A stretch of 64,000 nt of DNA from Zelopaecilomyces penicillatus (Eukaryota > Ascomycota > Sordariomycetes > Hypocreales > Pseudodiploosporaceae), in NCBI GenBank assembly GCA_005765155.1, contig VCCP01000007.1, positions 248,001 through 312,000 on the forward strand, given 5' to 3'. The position numbers and the translations under genes are program-made. The notes beneath the pieces are model-generated. The model had not been told where the DNA came from. It was given only the letters and a program-made list of their open reading frames with translations, and made no database searches. Below, in pieces: positions 38,901 to 53,252 of this stretch (positions within the stretch are counted from its first letter, which is position 1; every line of letters starts with the position of its first letter).

Positions 38901-39255
38901 ATAAAATAGAATTCCTTATAAAAGCTTATTATAATTTAATAGATGAGATTAAAGTTTAAGCTATTATAAAAATAACTTTTAAGATAATAGTATACTTTAT
39001 TATATTATTTATTTAAAGATTTAAATTTATATTATATATTATTATAAATAAAGAATTAAAGATAAAAAAATTTCTTTTTATAATATTATTTAATTAAAAA
39101 ATTAAATATATTTAAATATCTAAATGTAATCTAATAGTTAATTTAATTATTAAAGTTAATTATTAAAGCTTAATATTAATAAGAATAAAAATATTAAAAG
39201 ATAATTTAAAATAAATAAAATACATTAATATAACTATCTTTATTAATAAAATTAT
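33000..39255 (+). mobile_element. Ty3/gypsy relic, family G1
   Basis: At 37804-37890 one frame reads KIIKILK-stop-LIYKDI then NIKAFLNLIKYYRI. This is the RIP-altered image of the gypsy reverse-transcriptase C-terminus (L-x-WP-x-P ... FLGLxxYYR). At 38063-38110 it reads FIINTNFKE-stop-GIILI-stop, the image of the RNase H start (xxxTDASxxxWGxVLxQ) with Asp to Asn and Trp/Gln to stop. Order and spacing (RT then RNase H, about 170 bases apart) fit a Ty3/gypsy pol on the plus strand. Outer limits are inferred from the neighbouring elements, and no LTRs were identified. Dead. Confidence 0.65.
34765..34840. repeat. direct duplication of a 37-38-bp segment
   Basis: Two adjacent copies, each containing ATTTCTTTAGCTTTTATTAA, inside the G1 gypsy relic. 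Confidence 0.8.
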
Positions 39256-39391
39256 AATATTATAATTATCTATATTAAACTATTAAAATAGTTATCCCTT
39301 TATTTTTTTATTCTTTTTATTAAATTATTAAATAACTAGCTAGATTATTAAATTAAATAGAAAATAGAATTATCCTTTTTATATATAATAA
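39255..39391 (+). repeat. left terminal block of G2 (candidate LTR part)
   Basis: Matches 47113-47251 in the same orientation, including TATAATTATCTATATTARA, a CCCTTTATTT block and GAAAATAGAATTATCCTTTT. Placed 7.9 kb before its partner and outside the pol motifs, it could be the start of an LTR. Divergence after position 39391 leaves the full LTR length unknown. Confidence 0.5.
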
Positions 39392-42300
39392 CTAATAATA
39401 ATTACTTATAATAATTATATAATCCTTATCTTTATATAATAATTACTTATAAACTTTACTTTATTTAAATCTAATTATTTAATAATTAAATCTATTAATA
39501 ATTATTTATTATTAAAATAATTATTTAAATATAAATAATAGAATCCTAATTATTAAATATATTATTAAATTTATTTAAATAAAATATTTATATATATCTA
39601 TTATTATTAAAAAAGATATTTAAAACATTAAGAAATTATTAGAAAATACTATAATTATTTAAAATCTATTATTTTATTTTTTATTAAATTAAATAATATT
39701 ATTAATAATTATTAAAAGGAATAAATTAAAACCTTTTTTTAAATAAATAAATATAAGAAAACTCTATTATATTATTTAATATTAATAAATAAAATATATA
39801 TAATATTAATTATATTCCTTTTAAGGTATTATTATAAATAGCTTTATTATTATTAAATAATTCTATATCATTATTATTATTATTAATTAATCTATTTTTA
39901 TTATTTTATTCAGAATTAATTATTTATTTTAAAATATAAAAGGATAATATAATTAAAATATAAAATATCTTTATAATAAATAATTAGGAGATTTCTTTAA
40001 TAATTTTAAATATAATATCTTCTATTAATCTATTAAATAAATAATTAAAAATATAATAAATAAATTAAATAATAAAATAATTAATTAATTATAAAAGATT
40101 ATATAAACTTAATATAATAATTAAAAGATATAAAAAATTAAAATATTTAATCCTAGATTAAAAAAATCTCTTAATAAATTAAATATAATATAAATTAAAA
40201 ATAATATTATTTAAAAAATATAAATCTTTTTATTTAAAGTATTTAATATAATATAATTTATTTATTTTATATTAAAATTATTTATATAAATCTTTTTTAA
40301 TTATTTTATAAAAAAATATTATATTAATAAATTAATATAATAATAAAATAATAATATTAGATTATTTAAAGATTTATTAATATATAGATTATAGTATTAT
40401 AAAAATAATTTAAAATAAATAAAATTAATATTATTAAATAATTATTAATAATAAAATATTTTTAAAAAGATTATTATTAAAATATTTATATTTAAAAATA
40501 AGCTTTAAAACTATTTTAAATAATAAAGATAATTAAATTTAAAATAATTAATTAATAATTAAATTAAATCTATATTTATTTAAATAAATCCTTTAATAAA
40601 TTAATTTTTTATTTATAAAAATATATAAATCTAAATAAATATTTTGAATATTTTAAATATATTTATAAAAAATAATAAGCTTTATAAATAATATTTAATA
40701 AAATTAAATTATTTTTTAATATAATTATATTAAAATATTATTAAATAAATAATATAAAAATAATAGAATAGATATATATACTTAATAAATTAAATAATTA
40801 AATATATTATAAATAGAATAATTAATAATTTAATTAATAAAGATAATAGTTATAAAATCTATAATAAATAAATTAAATCTTTATAATAAATTAAATTATA
40901 TATAAAGAATTTATAAGAATAAGATTATATAATTATTTAATAAATTAAATAAATTAAAGATTAAATAGATTCTTTTATAATAAAGAAGAAATAAATCCTT
41001 AAAAATAAATACAATATATACTTCTTTTATATAATAGATTAAATTAATAAAATAATTTTTATAAAGGATTAAATATAAGATTTAATAATAATATTTATTA
41101 ATAAAATAATTAATATTATTATTAAAATAAAGGAAATATTTAATCTATTTAATATTAATAATAAATACCTAAATATTAAATATAAAATAATTATATCTAT
41201 TATTAAAATAAAGATAATAAAGATATTAATATGAATATAAAGATAAAGATATTAAAAAGTATAAATAATAATTAAAAGCTATTAGATATTAAATAATATT
41301 TAAATTTATTATTTATAATTTTAATAAAAGCTATTATATACTAGATAATATTAATAAAATCTTTTTTAATTCTTTTTATAATTTATCCTTAATATTTATA
41401 ATAATAGAAAAATCCTTATTTTAATAGATTCTATCTTTTAAATTATTTATTTTATTATTTATATATATTATTAATAAAAATAAAAGTATATAAAAGGATT
41501 ATTAAAAATATAATATATTTTAAAATAAGATCTTTATTAATATATTATATATTTATAAATAATTATATAATATTAAAAGAATATTTAATAAATCCTTTAA
41601 ATTATTATATTAAAGAAAAACTTTAAATTAATAAAAAAGAAAAAATTAAATTAAATTTTTTTTTTATTTTTAATAAGATTAAATAATTAAAATAAATTAA
41701 AAATTAAATAATAATAAATTAATAAAATATAATTATTTGAAATTTAAAGTAAAATCTTTCTTAAGTAAGATAATTATAATTATAATAATAGATTTAATAT
41801 ATTTAAATATATTAATTAATAAAGAATAGTTTTAAAAGAATATATTAAATATAATCTTTTATAAAATAAATAAACCAAAACTAATATAAAAATAATTAAA
41901 TTATTAAAAATTATTAATAAAGCTAGATTCGATTTTTATATTATAGATTAAATTAATAAAAATTTAGTATATATTTATTTTATAATTAATATCTAATTAA
42001 TAAAGGATCTAAAATTTAATATATTATTAAGAATAAAATTTATTAATAAATATAATATTAATATCTTAATTATAAAAAAGAAATTAAAAATCTATATAAT
42101 TTAAAATATAATAATATCTTTTAAAATATAGATAAAATATAAATTAATTTATTAAAGAATTATAATAATATAAAATATAATAATATTATTAAGATTAAGG
42201 GAATAAATATTAATAAATTATATTTATCTTAATTATTATAATTTATATTTTATAAAAAAGATATATTATTTTATATTAAAAGGTATAATTATAATAGATT

Positions 42301-45300
42301 ATATATATATAAGAAATACTCTTAATATATTATTAATAATTAATTAAATTATAATAATAAATAATATAAATAAATTAATAAAGTATTAATATAAATAAAA
42401 GCTAGAATATTTAAATAATTATAATAAATATAAATACTATATAATATTATAAAAGAATATTAATATAATAATAAATTATATAAAAATAATAAATAATCTA
42501 TTTAATCTATTTAATAAAATAATTAAAATATTAAATTTATTTTTAAAGATAATATAAGAATAAATTAAATTATATTTAATAGATAAAAATAATATTAAAA
42601 ACCTAAAAAAGGATCTATTATAAAACTAATTAAATTAAAAGAAATTAATATTAAATAAAGAGTTTATATATATATTATAAATCCTATTAAATTTAAGATA
42701 ATTACAAAATTAATTAAAGCTTATAATATATGATATAATTAAGAGATTATTTGAATAAATAATAAAGATAAAATAAGAATTAATCTTATAAAAAGCTAAT
42801 AAAAGAAAAATCTAATAATAAGATTATATTTATTAAGGATTAAAGATAAGAAGTTTTTTAATAATATAATAAATAAGCTTTATAAATAAAAATATATTAA
42901 TTAAATAAGAAAATTAATATCTTTTAATTATTCTATTTTTATTAATTAATAATAGATTAAAAAAAAATAAAAAGATAGAATAATTATAAATTTAAAATAA
43001 TTAAATAAAATTATAATACTAGATATCTACTTTATTTCTTTATAAAAAAAGATAATTTTATTTTTAAAAGAGAGAAAATATATATTAATATTAAATATAT
43101 TAATATTTTTATATTAATTATTAATATATAATAAATATAAAAATAAGATAATTATTATTAATTTATAAGGATTAAAAATATCTTATATAGTATTAATAGG
43201 ATTTAAAAATAATCTAGCTTTTATATAATAATTTATAGATTAAAGATTATACCCTTATAAAGATTTTATTAAGGTATATATTAATAATATAATTATATCT
43301 TATAATATCTTTAAGGAATACTATAATTATTTATAGATAATATTAAAATTATTTAAAAGTTTATAATTAATAATATTATTATTATAATATTTTTATATAT
43401 ATTTATTAATTAAATTACTTGATTTTTTAATTAATATATTTAAGATAAGTATAATAAAAGATAAAATAGATATATTAAAGAAATTACAGATATTAATAAT
43501 AATAGTTAATCTAGAAACTTATTTAAGAATAATTATCTTCTTAAGATAATTTATCTTTAGATTTTAAATAAAAATAAAAATTAAAAAATTAAAAATTAAA
43601 AATTAAAAAGATTAAATTATTAAAAAAATTAATAAAAAAGTAAGAATATTTAAAATAAAAAAGATAAACTTTAAATTAATAAAATTAATAAAATTAAAAA
43701 AAGAATCCTTTAAAATATTTTAGGATTATATAATAAATAAGATAATATTATATTATTATAATTTAATAAGATTAATCTTTTTTAAACTTAATCTAGATAA
43801 TTAAAAAATAGGTTTTTTATATTTTATCTTAAAAATTATATATAGAATAATAAAAAAGTATTAATCTAATAAATATAATTAATTATGTTTTTAAATAGAT
43901 TATTAATAAAATCTAAAATAAGATATAAATTAATTAAACTTAAGATTAAATATCTAATATAATCTTATTAAGAACTAAAAATAATAATCTAATTATTAAA
44001 TAAATTAATAATAGTATTAATAGATTATATAATAATAAAAGAAATAATTAATTACATTAATATATTAATATAATTTTTAATTATAAATAATAAATATTAT
44101 AAAAGGAAATAAAGAAATTTATAAAAAAAGATAGTAATAAATAAATTTAATAATATTTAAAAGAAAGATATATATTATTTAATAATAATAGTATTAATAG
44201 AAGCTTATAATTAGAATTTTTATATAGGATTATATAAGATAAGTATAGTATGAAAAGGTTTAATATTTTATTAAATAATAAAATAAATTAAATAATAGAT
44301 ATTTTATTATAAGATATACTTAAAAAATTCAATTAATTAAATAAAATTATTAAAAGAATTATAATCAATAATAACTTTATATAAATCTATTTATATAATA
44401 GCTATTAATTTTATTATAGGATTTTTAAAGAAGGTATTATAATTATTCTAGAAAATATTAGATTATAAGTATTTATTTAATATAATAATAATTATAATAT
44501 ATAAATAAAATAGAAAATTAATATTAATCTTAGGATTAATTTATTATATTTTTAAATAATAAATTAAAATATAATTAAGATTATTATTATTATATAATTA
44601 AGGAATTCTTAAGGTTAAAATTAATAATTAAGATATTAAATTTATTTTAGATTTTTAAAAGGGTTTTTTTAAAATATTAAAAATAAAATTTATTTTTAGT
44701 ATAATATATTATCTATAAATTAATAGATTAGTTAAAAAAAAACTAGATTATAGAATTAATATTTAAATATTATTTAATAATATTACATATATTATAGATT
44801 AAGATAATCCTTATATTATAATTTTTATTAAATAATTTAATTAATAATCCTATAAAACAATTATTAAAAAAATTAATTATAGGGTTTAAATTTATTAAAT
44901 TAATAAAACTATTATAAATAGATATTAATAAAATAAATACTAAAGTATTAAATATATTAAGATATCTATTTATAAATAAAGCTAATTATATTATAAATAT
45001 AATAATAATATATATAAAATATATATATAATTAAAAGTATAGATTAATTAAATTTAAAATAAATAATAAGGTATACCTAAGGTTACGTAAAGGATATTAA
45101 TTACTAGGAAACCTATTATAAAAATAATTATAATAGTAAATAGGATTATTTAAAGTAATTAAATAAATAGAATTATTAATATATAAATTAGATTTATTTA
45201 TTTATTAAAGAATTTATTAAGTAATATTAATTATATATTTATATCTATAATCTAAAAGGAATAATTTATTTAATAGGATAATAAATAAATAGATATAATT

Positions 45301-46179
45301 AATAAAAATTAAAAGATAAAATAAAGAATAGAAAATCTAAAAGATTATAAAAAGATAAAAAAAAAAAAAGATATCTATAAATTAAATAAAAGGATTTTTG
45401 ATTAGAATATAATAAATAAAGAAAAAGAAAAAAGCTTATATAGATTATAATAAACTTGATTAAAAATTATAAATAAAAAAACCCTATTAAAAGATTATAG
45501 AAAGTATATTTAATAAAAAAAGAATAAGAATAAGAAAAAATAAATAAGATATTAAAGATAGATTTTTAGATATTATTATTTAAGAAAAAAGTAAGAGATT
45601 TTTTAAAAAAAAGAATAAGTATTATTAAAATAAAGAAAAAAATAACTATAAGGATTAAATATCTAGTTATAAAAAATAATAAAGAACTTAAACCTTATAA
45701 AAATAAAAAAAACCTAACTATTAAAAGAATTAAATTTAAAGATTTATTAAAAGACTTTAATATAATAGATTATCTAATACTATTAATTAATAATAAAAGC
45801 TTTAATCTTAAGATAATAAATTATAAAATAATAAATATTTATTATATAAATTTATTATAATATTATAATATTAATTATTTTATAAGCCTAGATTTAAGAG
45901 AATTAAGAATATATTATTATATATTAATAATTAGAGTATTTTATTATAATAGATTAAATTATAAGGATTATTTAAAATTATTTAATATAATAGTTATAAA
46001 GCTTAAATTAATTAAAATCCTTTTTAAGAAAAAGTAATAATTATAAAATAGATTAAAAAGTATTAAAAAATAATTAAAGGAATTCAAAAATAAAATTTTA
46101 ATTATAGATATTAATTAAATATTATATTTAAAGTATATCTTATTATTTTATATTATTAAAATACTTAAAAAAATCTTAA

Positions 46180-47040
46180 ATAGAGAAAGGTTAAATATAA
46201 TATATATTATTAATAAATATTAATTATTTTAATAACTTTTAATTATAGTTCTATATTATAAAAAATAAAAGCTATTTTCATTAATAGATACATTAAAGGA
46301 ATACTTTTACTTTATTAAAGAAATAATTATTAATAATAGAATTATAAATAAGATAAATAAACTATATATAAGATTTATAATATTAATAAATATTTTTTTT
46401 TAATTAATAGATTAAATAAAGATTATTAAAAGGATTATATATTAGATTTTAATAAAAATAATTTTAAAAAAGAAATCCTAATATATATTAAAGAATAAAA
46501 TTTTAATATAAAAGGAATTTAATCTATTATTTAATAAAAGATTAAATAAATCTATATTTTTATTTTAAATAGATTATTTATTTTAGTATTAGGATAATAA
46601 AACTTTATAATTAAAGAAATTAAAATTAAAATAATATTAATAATTATTACTATAATAAATATTAAGTTTAAAATTTAATTAAATTTATTTATTAAGAAAT
46701 TAAATTTAAATAATATTAAGAATCTATTAATAAAATAAAGAAAGAATAAAATAAAGATATAATAAAGATTAAAAGCTTTAATATATATCCTATTATTATA
46801 AAAAGAATTAGATTTAATTAAAATACTTAAAGAAATAATAATAATATTAATATTTAATAATTAAATTCTTTATAATAAAATTAAAAAAGAATCTAATATA
46901 TTATTATTATTATATAAGTAATAAATAAATAAATTAAATTATTTATTATATTATATAAATATAATTACTAAGAAAATATAATATTAAGAAAGGAGATTTA
47001 TATAAATTAAAGAAAACTTATTAATATTATAATTAAGAAT
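46180..47040 (+). repeat. dispersed repeat, also at 58140-58980
   Basis: About 0.85 kb aligns directly with 58140-58980 (for example ATTAAATAAAGATTATTA at 46423 against 58370, and TAAATAAATCTATATTTTTA at 46543 against 58495). It lies between the G2 integrase remnant and the candidate right LTR. It is therefore either the 3' part of G2 or a separate insertion. Confidence 0.6.
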
Positions 47041-47112
47041 AAAGTTAACCTAGATAATATTATATAATAAATAAATAAGTAATAAAGAACCAGTTACTTT
47101 TTTTTTAATAAT

Positions 47113-47251
47113 AAATAATTATTATAATTATCTATATTAGATTATTAAAATAATTGTCCCTTTATTTCTTTTTCCTTTTAATTAGATTATTAGATAATTA
47201 ACTAGATTATTAAATTAGATAGAAAATAGAATTATCCTTTTTATATATAAT
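47113..47251 (+). repeat. right terminal block of G2 (candidate LTR part)
   Basis: Partner of 39255-39391. It lies just after an ACCAGTTAC-containing stretch. The downstream continuation does not match the left copy, so the right LTR may be truncated or replaced. Confidence 0.5.
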
Positions 47252-50200
47252 ATATAATTAAATTATTATATAGGTTTTCTATCTCTTATTTAATATATAA
47301 ATATAATTTAATCCTATTATTTAAAATCGAATTCCTTATTTAAAGATTTATTAATTAAAATATTATTATTAATATTTAAATATTATTTGAATCTTAAATA
47401 AGGATTTTATAAAGAATAATAAAAGATATAATATTAATTAAAGCTAAAATAATAGATTTCTAAAAAAAGCTAGTTATTTATATTAATACTATTAATAAAT
47501 ATATTATCTATATAAAAAAGAATTAATTATTCTTAAAGGATTTAATTCTTATATATAATATATTAAAAAAAGAGAATAAATTCTATATAATTAAGATAAT
47601 TATATATTAAAAAGGATTATTTTAAATTATATTATAAGCTAAAATTATTTATATATATATATACATATTTTATATTTTAAATAGCTTTCTTTTAAATAAG
47701 ATTTATTTAAAGAATCCTTTAAAGAAATTTATTAAAAATAATAGTAAATAATAGATTTCTAATTTAAATAATTAGCTTTTTAAATCTAAAGATAAATTAA
47801 AACTTTATAAAGAAAAAAAAAGAATTTAATATATTATTATCTCTTTATATAAATAGCTCTCTTTTTAATTAAATAATATTATATAACTTTAATAAAAATA
47901 ATAATGATAATAATAAACCTTTATATAATCTTTATTTTCTTATCTTATAAATGATTAAATAACCTTAATTTAAAATTATTATATTAATGTTAATATTAAT
48001 CTAAAAGGAATTATATTAAACTTATACAGCTTATATATATTATTAAGCCTAATATTATTTCTTTTTTTAAGGATCTTTTTTATATAAGGAAATCCTTAAT
48101 AAAAGGATTTTAAGGATATTTTTAATAAAGATAATAATAAATATTTCCCTTTAACTATATAGATCCCTTATATATATATAAACTAAACTATAATTAAATT
48201 ATTTTTAATAATAATTAATACCTTAAAAACTAATATAAGATAATAACTAGATTTTAACTTTTATAATTAAATAACTCTCTATTATTATTTTCTTTTATTA
48301 TATTTTAATAATATATATAAATTATTTCTATTTATATTTATAAGTATAGATCTATATAATAATCTATTTATATCAGGATAAAAGAAAACCTATATTTATA
48401 TATTTAAGAATTTTATAATTAAAATCTTTATTAAAATAAAAGTTATTAAAAATTATTCTTATTTAATAATATTATTTTTTATTTATATTATAAATATATA
48501 TATATTTTTTTATATTTATATAAATTATATATTCTTTTCCTTAAATCTTATTATATAATTATATTTTAATTATTAAATAATACTATTTATTAATATCTTT
48601 TTAAATTAATATATATATTTAAATTATTTTCTTTTAAATTATTATATAATATATTATTATCTCTTCTTAAAAAAAACTATTCTTTAAATTAATTATATTA
48701 ATTTATATTTAATCTTTTAGGATATTTAATATTATTTTATCTTATAATATTAATTAAAATCTATTAAAGTTCTTTTTTATTATCCTTTTTATATTCTTTT
48801 TAATTATATGTCCCTTTTTTAATAAACTCAATTAATATCTTTAAAGTTATAAAATAATAAAAGTATTTAGAAAATCAGGAATTATAGGCTTAATAATATT
48901 CTTAATCTAATTCTTTTCTAAGCATATTATTTATTCCTTTTAATTCTTTAATTTAAATTAATAATTATAAAATCTTTTTAGTTATAATCCTTATAATTAT
49001 CTTATTTATAATTTAAATAGTATTTATTATACATTTTATAAATTAATATATATAAATAATATAATTATACAATATATTCTTTAATAATTATAATAATAAT
49101 TAATAAATAAGAAATAAATCCTTTTAAAATACTCTATTAATATATTAAAGAAATATCTATAAATATAACTTATCTTAATAAGAATAGATATAAGATAATA
49201 TAATTAATTCTATATAATATAATTAAATATATTTTATTTATAGATATCTTTTATATTTAAATTTTAAAAATAAGCTTTAAATTACTTATTTTCTATTAGA
49301 TTAAATAATTTATTTAATCTATATTTAACCCTTTTAAAATCTATACTTTAAAAATTAATTAAATCTAATATATTAAAAATATAAGCTTATAATAATTAAA
49401 TAGTATTAAATTAAAATAAATCTAATTATTTATTATTATCTTTATAAATAAAAATAATTTAATAATATTAAAGAATTAAATATAATTATTCTAGGTTAAA
49501 GCTATTTTATATATTATAATATTATAAAGAATAATTATATTTATAGAAAAAGAAATATTTAAGAGTTATAAATAATTATTATTATAATTAATATTTATAA
49601 TTAAATAATATCTATATTAATATTAAAAGAAAAATTATTAAAAGGCTTATTTAAAAAAAAAAAGAAAAATTCTAAAAAAAAAACAAATATAAAATTAAAG
49701 GATAGCTATATTTAATAAGATATAAATAAAAAATATATATTATTTATTAATTATAAATTATTATTAATATAATAAAAAACTTTATTTAAGAAATAGCTAT
49801 CTTTAATAAAAGATATTTTTAATTAAATAATTATATATATTTATAAAAAAAGATTAAAGTAAATTCTTATTTTTTTATTAAAATCCTCTCTCTTATATTA
49901 TATCTATCTTTACTCTTTTTTCATTTATTACTCTTTAATATAAATATTCTGATATATTATCTTCTTTAATCTTTATTATTATTTAATTATACCTTTCTCT
50001 TTTTAATATATAAAAAATAGAAAAAATACTAAAATAAAAAAGGAACTTAAAGATTATAATACCCTTTTCTTTAAATAAATAATAAATCCTTATATCTTCT
50101 TATTATAATTAATTATATAAAGCTTAAAAAAAAATAGATTATTTTATAATTATAAGATTAAAAATAATAAACTTATTTAAAATATAGGATTTTAAATATA

Positions 50201-52549
50201 ATCTAGCTTTATAATCCTTTAAAAGGATTAGCTTAATTTATTATTATCTCTCTTTTAAAACTTTAATAATAAAATAATAATAATAAAAATAAAAATATTT
50301 ATAATTTACCTTATCTTAAATAAATTATAAAAATAAGCTTAAAGTAATTATTTAATTAAGCTTTATTAATTATTATATATATTAAAAATAAATAATTAAA
50401 TTATTAATTTTATATTTATCTTTTTATTTTAAATTATATTAAAAGGTATTATTAATAATATATTTATAAATCCTAATATTATATATATATTTAAAAATAA
50501 AAAGTAATTTTATATATATAAGGATTTATTTAATTTATTATATAAGTATAAATCTAATAATTAATTAATCTTTAAAGCTTATAATTATTTTAATAGTTTA
50601 ATAGATTTTTATAAAAATATATATAATAAATATTTTTTTATTAAATTTATAATTATAAAAATATATATTAAGGATTCTTTATTTAAGATTAATTTAAAGA
50701 ATAATTTTATATATTTAATTTATTTATTATTAATTAAATAAATTATATTAAGGAGTTTATTTATCTTTAAAGATAAATATTTTATAAATTAAATCTCTTA
50801 TTTAATTTCTTATTTCTTATACTTCTATATATAAAGTAGGTTTATAATTTGAAATATAAATAATTATTATTCTTTTAGATTTATCTTATAATTAAAGAAT
50901 TAATTAAATATTAATTTTATTATTATTAGATTAATTTAGACTTTAAAGGGATTATATAATCCTAAAATAATATATTTAATATACTATTTAATACTTTATT
51001 TATTTTATTATTAAATAATTAATATCTTTTTAATAGATTAATTTATATTATAATAATCTATATTAATAAAATATAGAATACCTTAATATATTTTATTATT
51101 AATAAATTAAGATTTTTAAAATACTAAGAATTTTAATTAAATTATTTTATAAAATCTTAATAATTAATTAATTTATAATTAATCTATTAATAATACTTTA
51201 TATTTTATTTATTTAAGAGATATTATATTCTTCTTTATTAATAATTATATTATATTTATAATATTTAAGAAGATTAAAGTTTTCTTTATATTAGGATTTA
51301 ATTAATTAATCCTATTATTTAAAAGAATTAAAATATTACTTTTTATTTAAATAAATAAATTATATAAACTATTATTATTTATTAAAATTATTATTTAAAG
51401 ATTAATAAATAAATTTAAATATAAAAAAGCTTTATATCTAGTTTTTAATATATCTATTAATTTAATTATTAGGATTATTATATTAAGGTTTAAGCTTATT
51501 AATAAAAATAAAATAATATTTTTTATAAAATATTAAAACTATTATCTAAAATCTAAAATCTATTATTATTAATTTAATAATTATATTTAAATAAAAAGCT
51601 TTTAAAAGGAAAACCCTTAAATCTTAATTAATTAAATCTATTTTAAAAGCTATTAGCTTATTTATTTCTTTTATTATAAAGAATAATATAAGATTAGATT
51701 TTCCTATTTATATTAAATTAATATATACTAATATATCCAGTTTATTAGAATTATTTAAAGAGCTTAAAAAATAGATTATATTTAAAGAATAACTAGTATA
51801 TAATATTAATAAGGATATTAAATAATAAAACCTCTTAGATAATAAGGATATAATGTTTATTAAAGATTAATAGGCTTTAATTCTTATAAATAATACTTAA
51901 TTAAATAATAATATCCTTTTAATAAAAAAAAGAAAATCTATTAAAAAAAAAGATTTAAAAATATAAAATATAATCTAATATTTTTTTATATTATATCCCT
52001 TTTATTTAATTAATTAAATATTAAATATAAAAAAGAATCTATAATTAAATATATTAAAGAGCTACCCTTATAATAATTAAATACTGTAAAAAAAGTAATA
52101 ATTATTAAAATTATTAAATATCTTAATAATACTTTTTTATTAAAAAATATATATCTTATATTAAATACTTTAATAATTATATCTTATTTTATTTTATAAA
52201 ATTAATTATAAAAGGGATATTATAATAGATTAAAGATATAATAAAAGTATCTTTTAAAGTATTTATTAATAATATAATCTAGTCTAATAGATTAGAATAT
52301 TATATAGCTTAAATATAATTTATAATATTATTTTTATTTAAGGTAATATTAAAATTAAAGATTTTAAGGATATTAAAAGATTTAAAAAGTTTTAATATAA
52401 AAAGAATATTTAATTATAAATAAATTAAATAAAAGAAATAATTTATTTAATTATTTAATAATAAAGTATTTATATAATTAAATTAATATAGTATAATTAT
52501 AAATATTAATATAATTAATAATAAGGGTATCTTTAATATTTATTAAATG
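47252..52549. other. AT-rich, RIP-like relic DNA, unresolved
   Basis: About 5.3 kb without genes. The plus-strand frame around 51200-52100 has relatively few stops and a Lys/Leu/Ile-rich translation, as if from a mutated coding repeat. I could not identify conserved motifs. Nothing else recognised. Confidence 0.5.
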
Positions 52550-53252
52550 GGTTTTAATAAATAAATTAAATATATCTCTTTTTATTTAAAAATAATTAAG
52601 GAATAGCTATATTAATTATAGCCTTAAAGGGCTATTTATATGAATAAATAAAGTATTTTTAAATTATAGTATTATTATTAAATTTAAAGCTTTTTTTTTA
52701 TTTTTCTTAAAAATCTTAAATAATTCCTAATAATTAATTAAATACTTTTTAATTAATTCTTAGATTAAGAATAGGATAATTAATTAATCCCTTATATCTA
52801 CTCTTATTTATTATAGCTTTATAACTTTTCTTAATTATTTTAAATCTTATATTTATACTTAAATATATAATTACCTTAAATTATTTAATTAACTTTAGAT
52901 ATAATATATTATTATATATATTATTTTTCCCTTATTAAAATAGCTTTATATATAGTCTTATACATAGCCTTAAATAGTATTATATAATATTAATTAGTTT
53001 TAAATAGTCTTTTTCTATATAATTTAAATAATTATAAAAATAATATATTATAATATTATTAATTTATATCTTTATATATTAAATAATATTAAATAATATT
53101 AATAAATAAATATATCTTATTTATTAATATATTATTATAGTATTTTATTATTTTAAATCTTTAAATATTCTAAGGATCTTTAAGCTAATTAAATGATATA
53201 TATCTTAATTAATTATTAAAATATATTCTATATAAAGAGTATACTGATAAAT
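52550..53252 (+). mobile_element. right end of the TIR family (copy D) with the 385-bp module
   Basis: 52550-52941 matches the module at 32558-32942. 52945-53252 matches the right end of copy C (60345-60677): the subterminal TATAGTC/TATAGCC words, TTTATATCTTTATATATTAAA, and the terminal CTATATAAAGAGTATACT before AATAAATAAT-like flank. The left part of the transposon is absent or unrecognisable. Confidence 0.6.

Larger units (their letters stand above)
39255..47251 (+). mobile_element. Ty3/gypsy relic, family G2, longest copy (about 8 kb)
   Basis: The plus-strand frame around 43190-43330 reads, with stops at former Gln/Trp codons, GFKNNLAFI ... PYKDFIKVYINNIIIS. This is the RT palm with YxDD turned to YINN at 43277-43291 by Asp-to-Asn change. 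At 45065-45250 a frame beginning NKVYLRLRKGY matches the C-terminal part of gypsy integrases (GPY/F to chromodomain region). Thus pol is in RT-integrase order, as in Ty3/gypsy. Related terminal blocks of about 138 bp at 39255-39391 and 47113-47251 may be LTR portions. No intact frame survives. Confidence 0.75.
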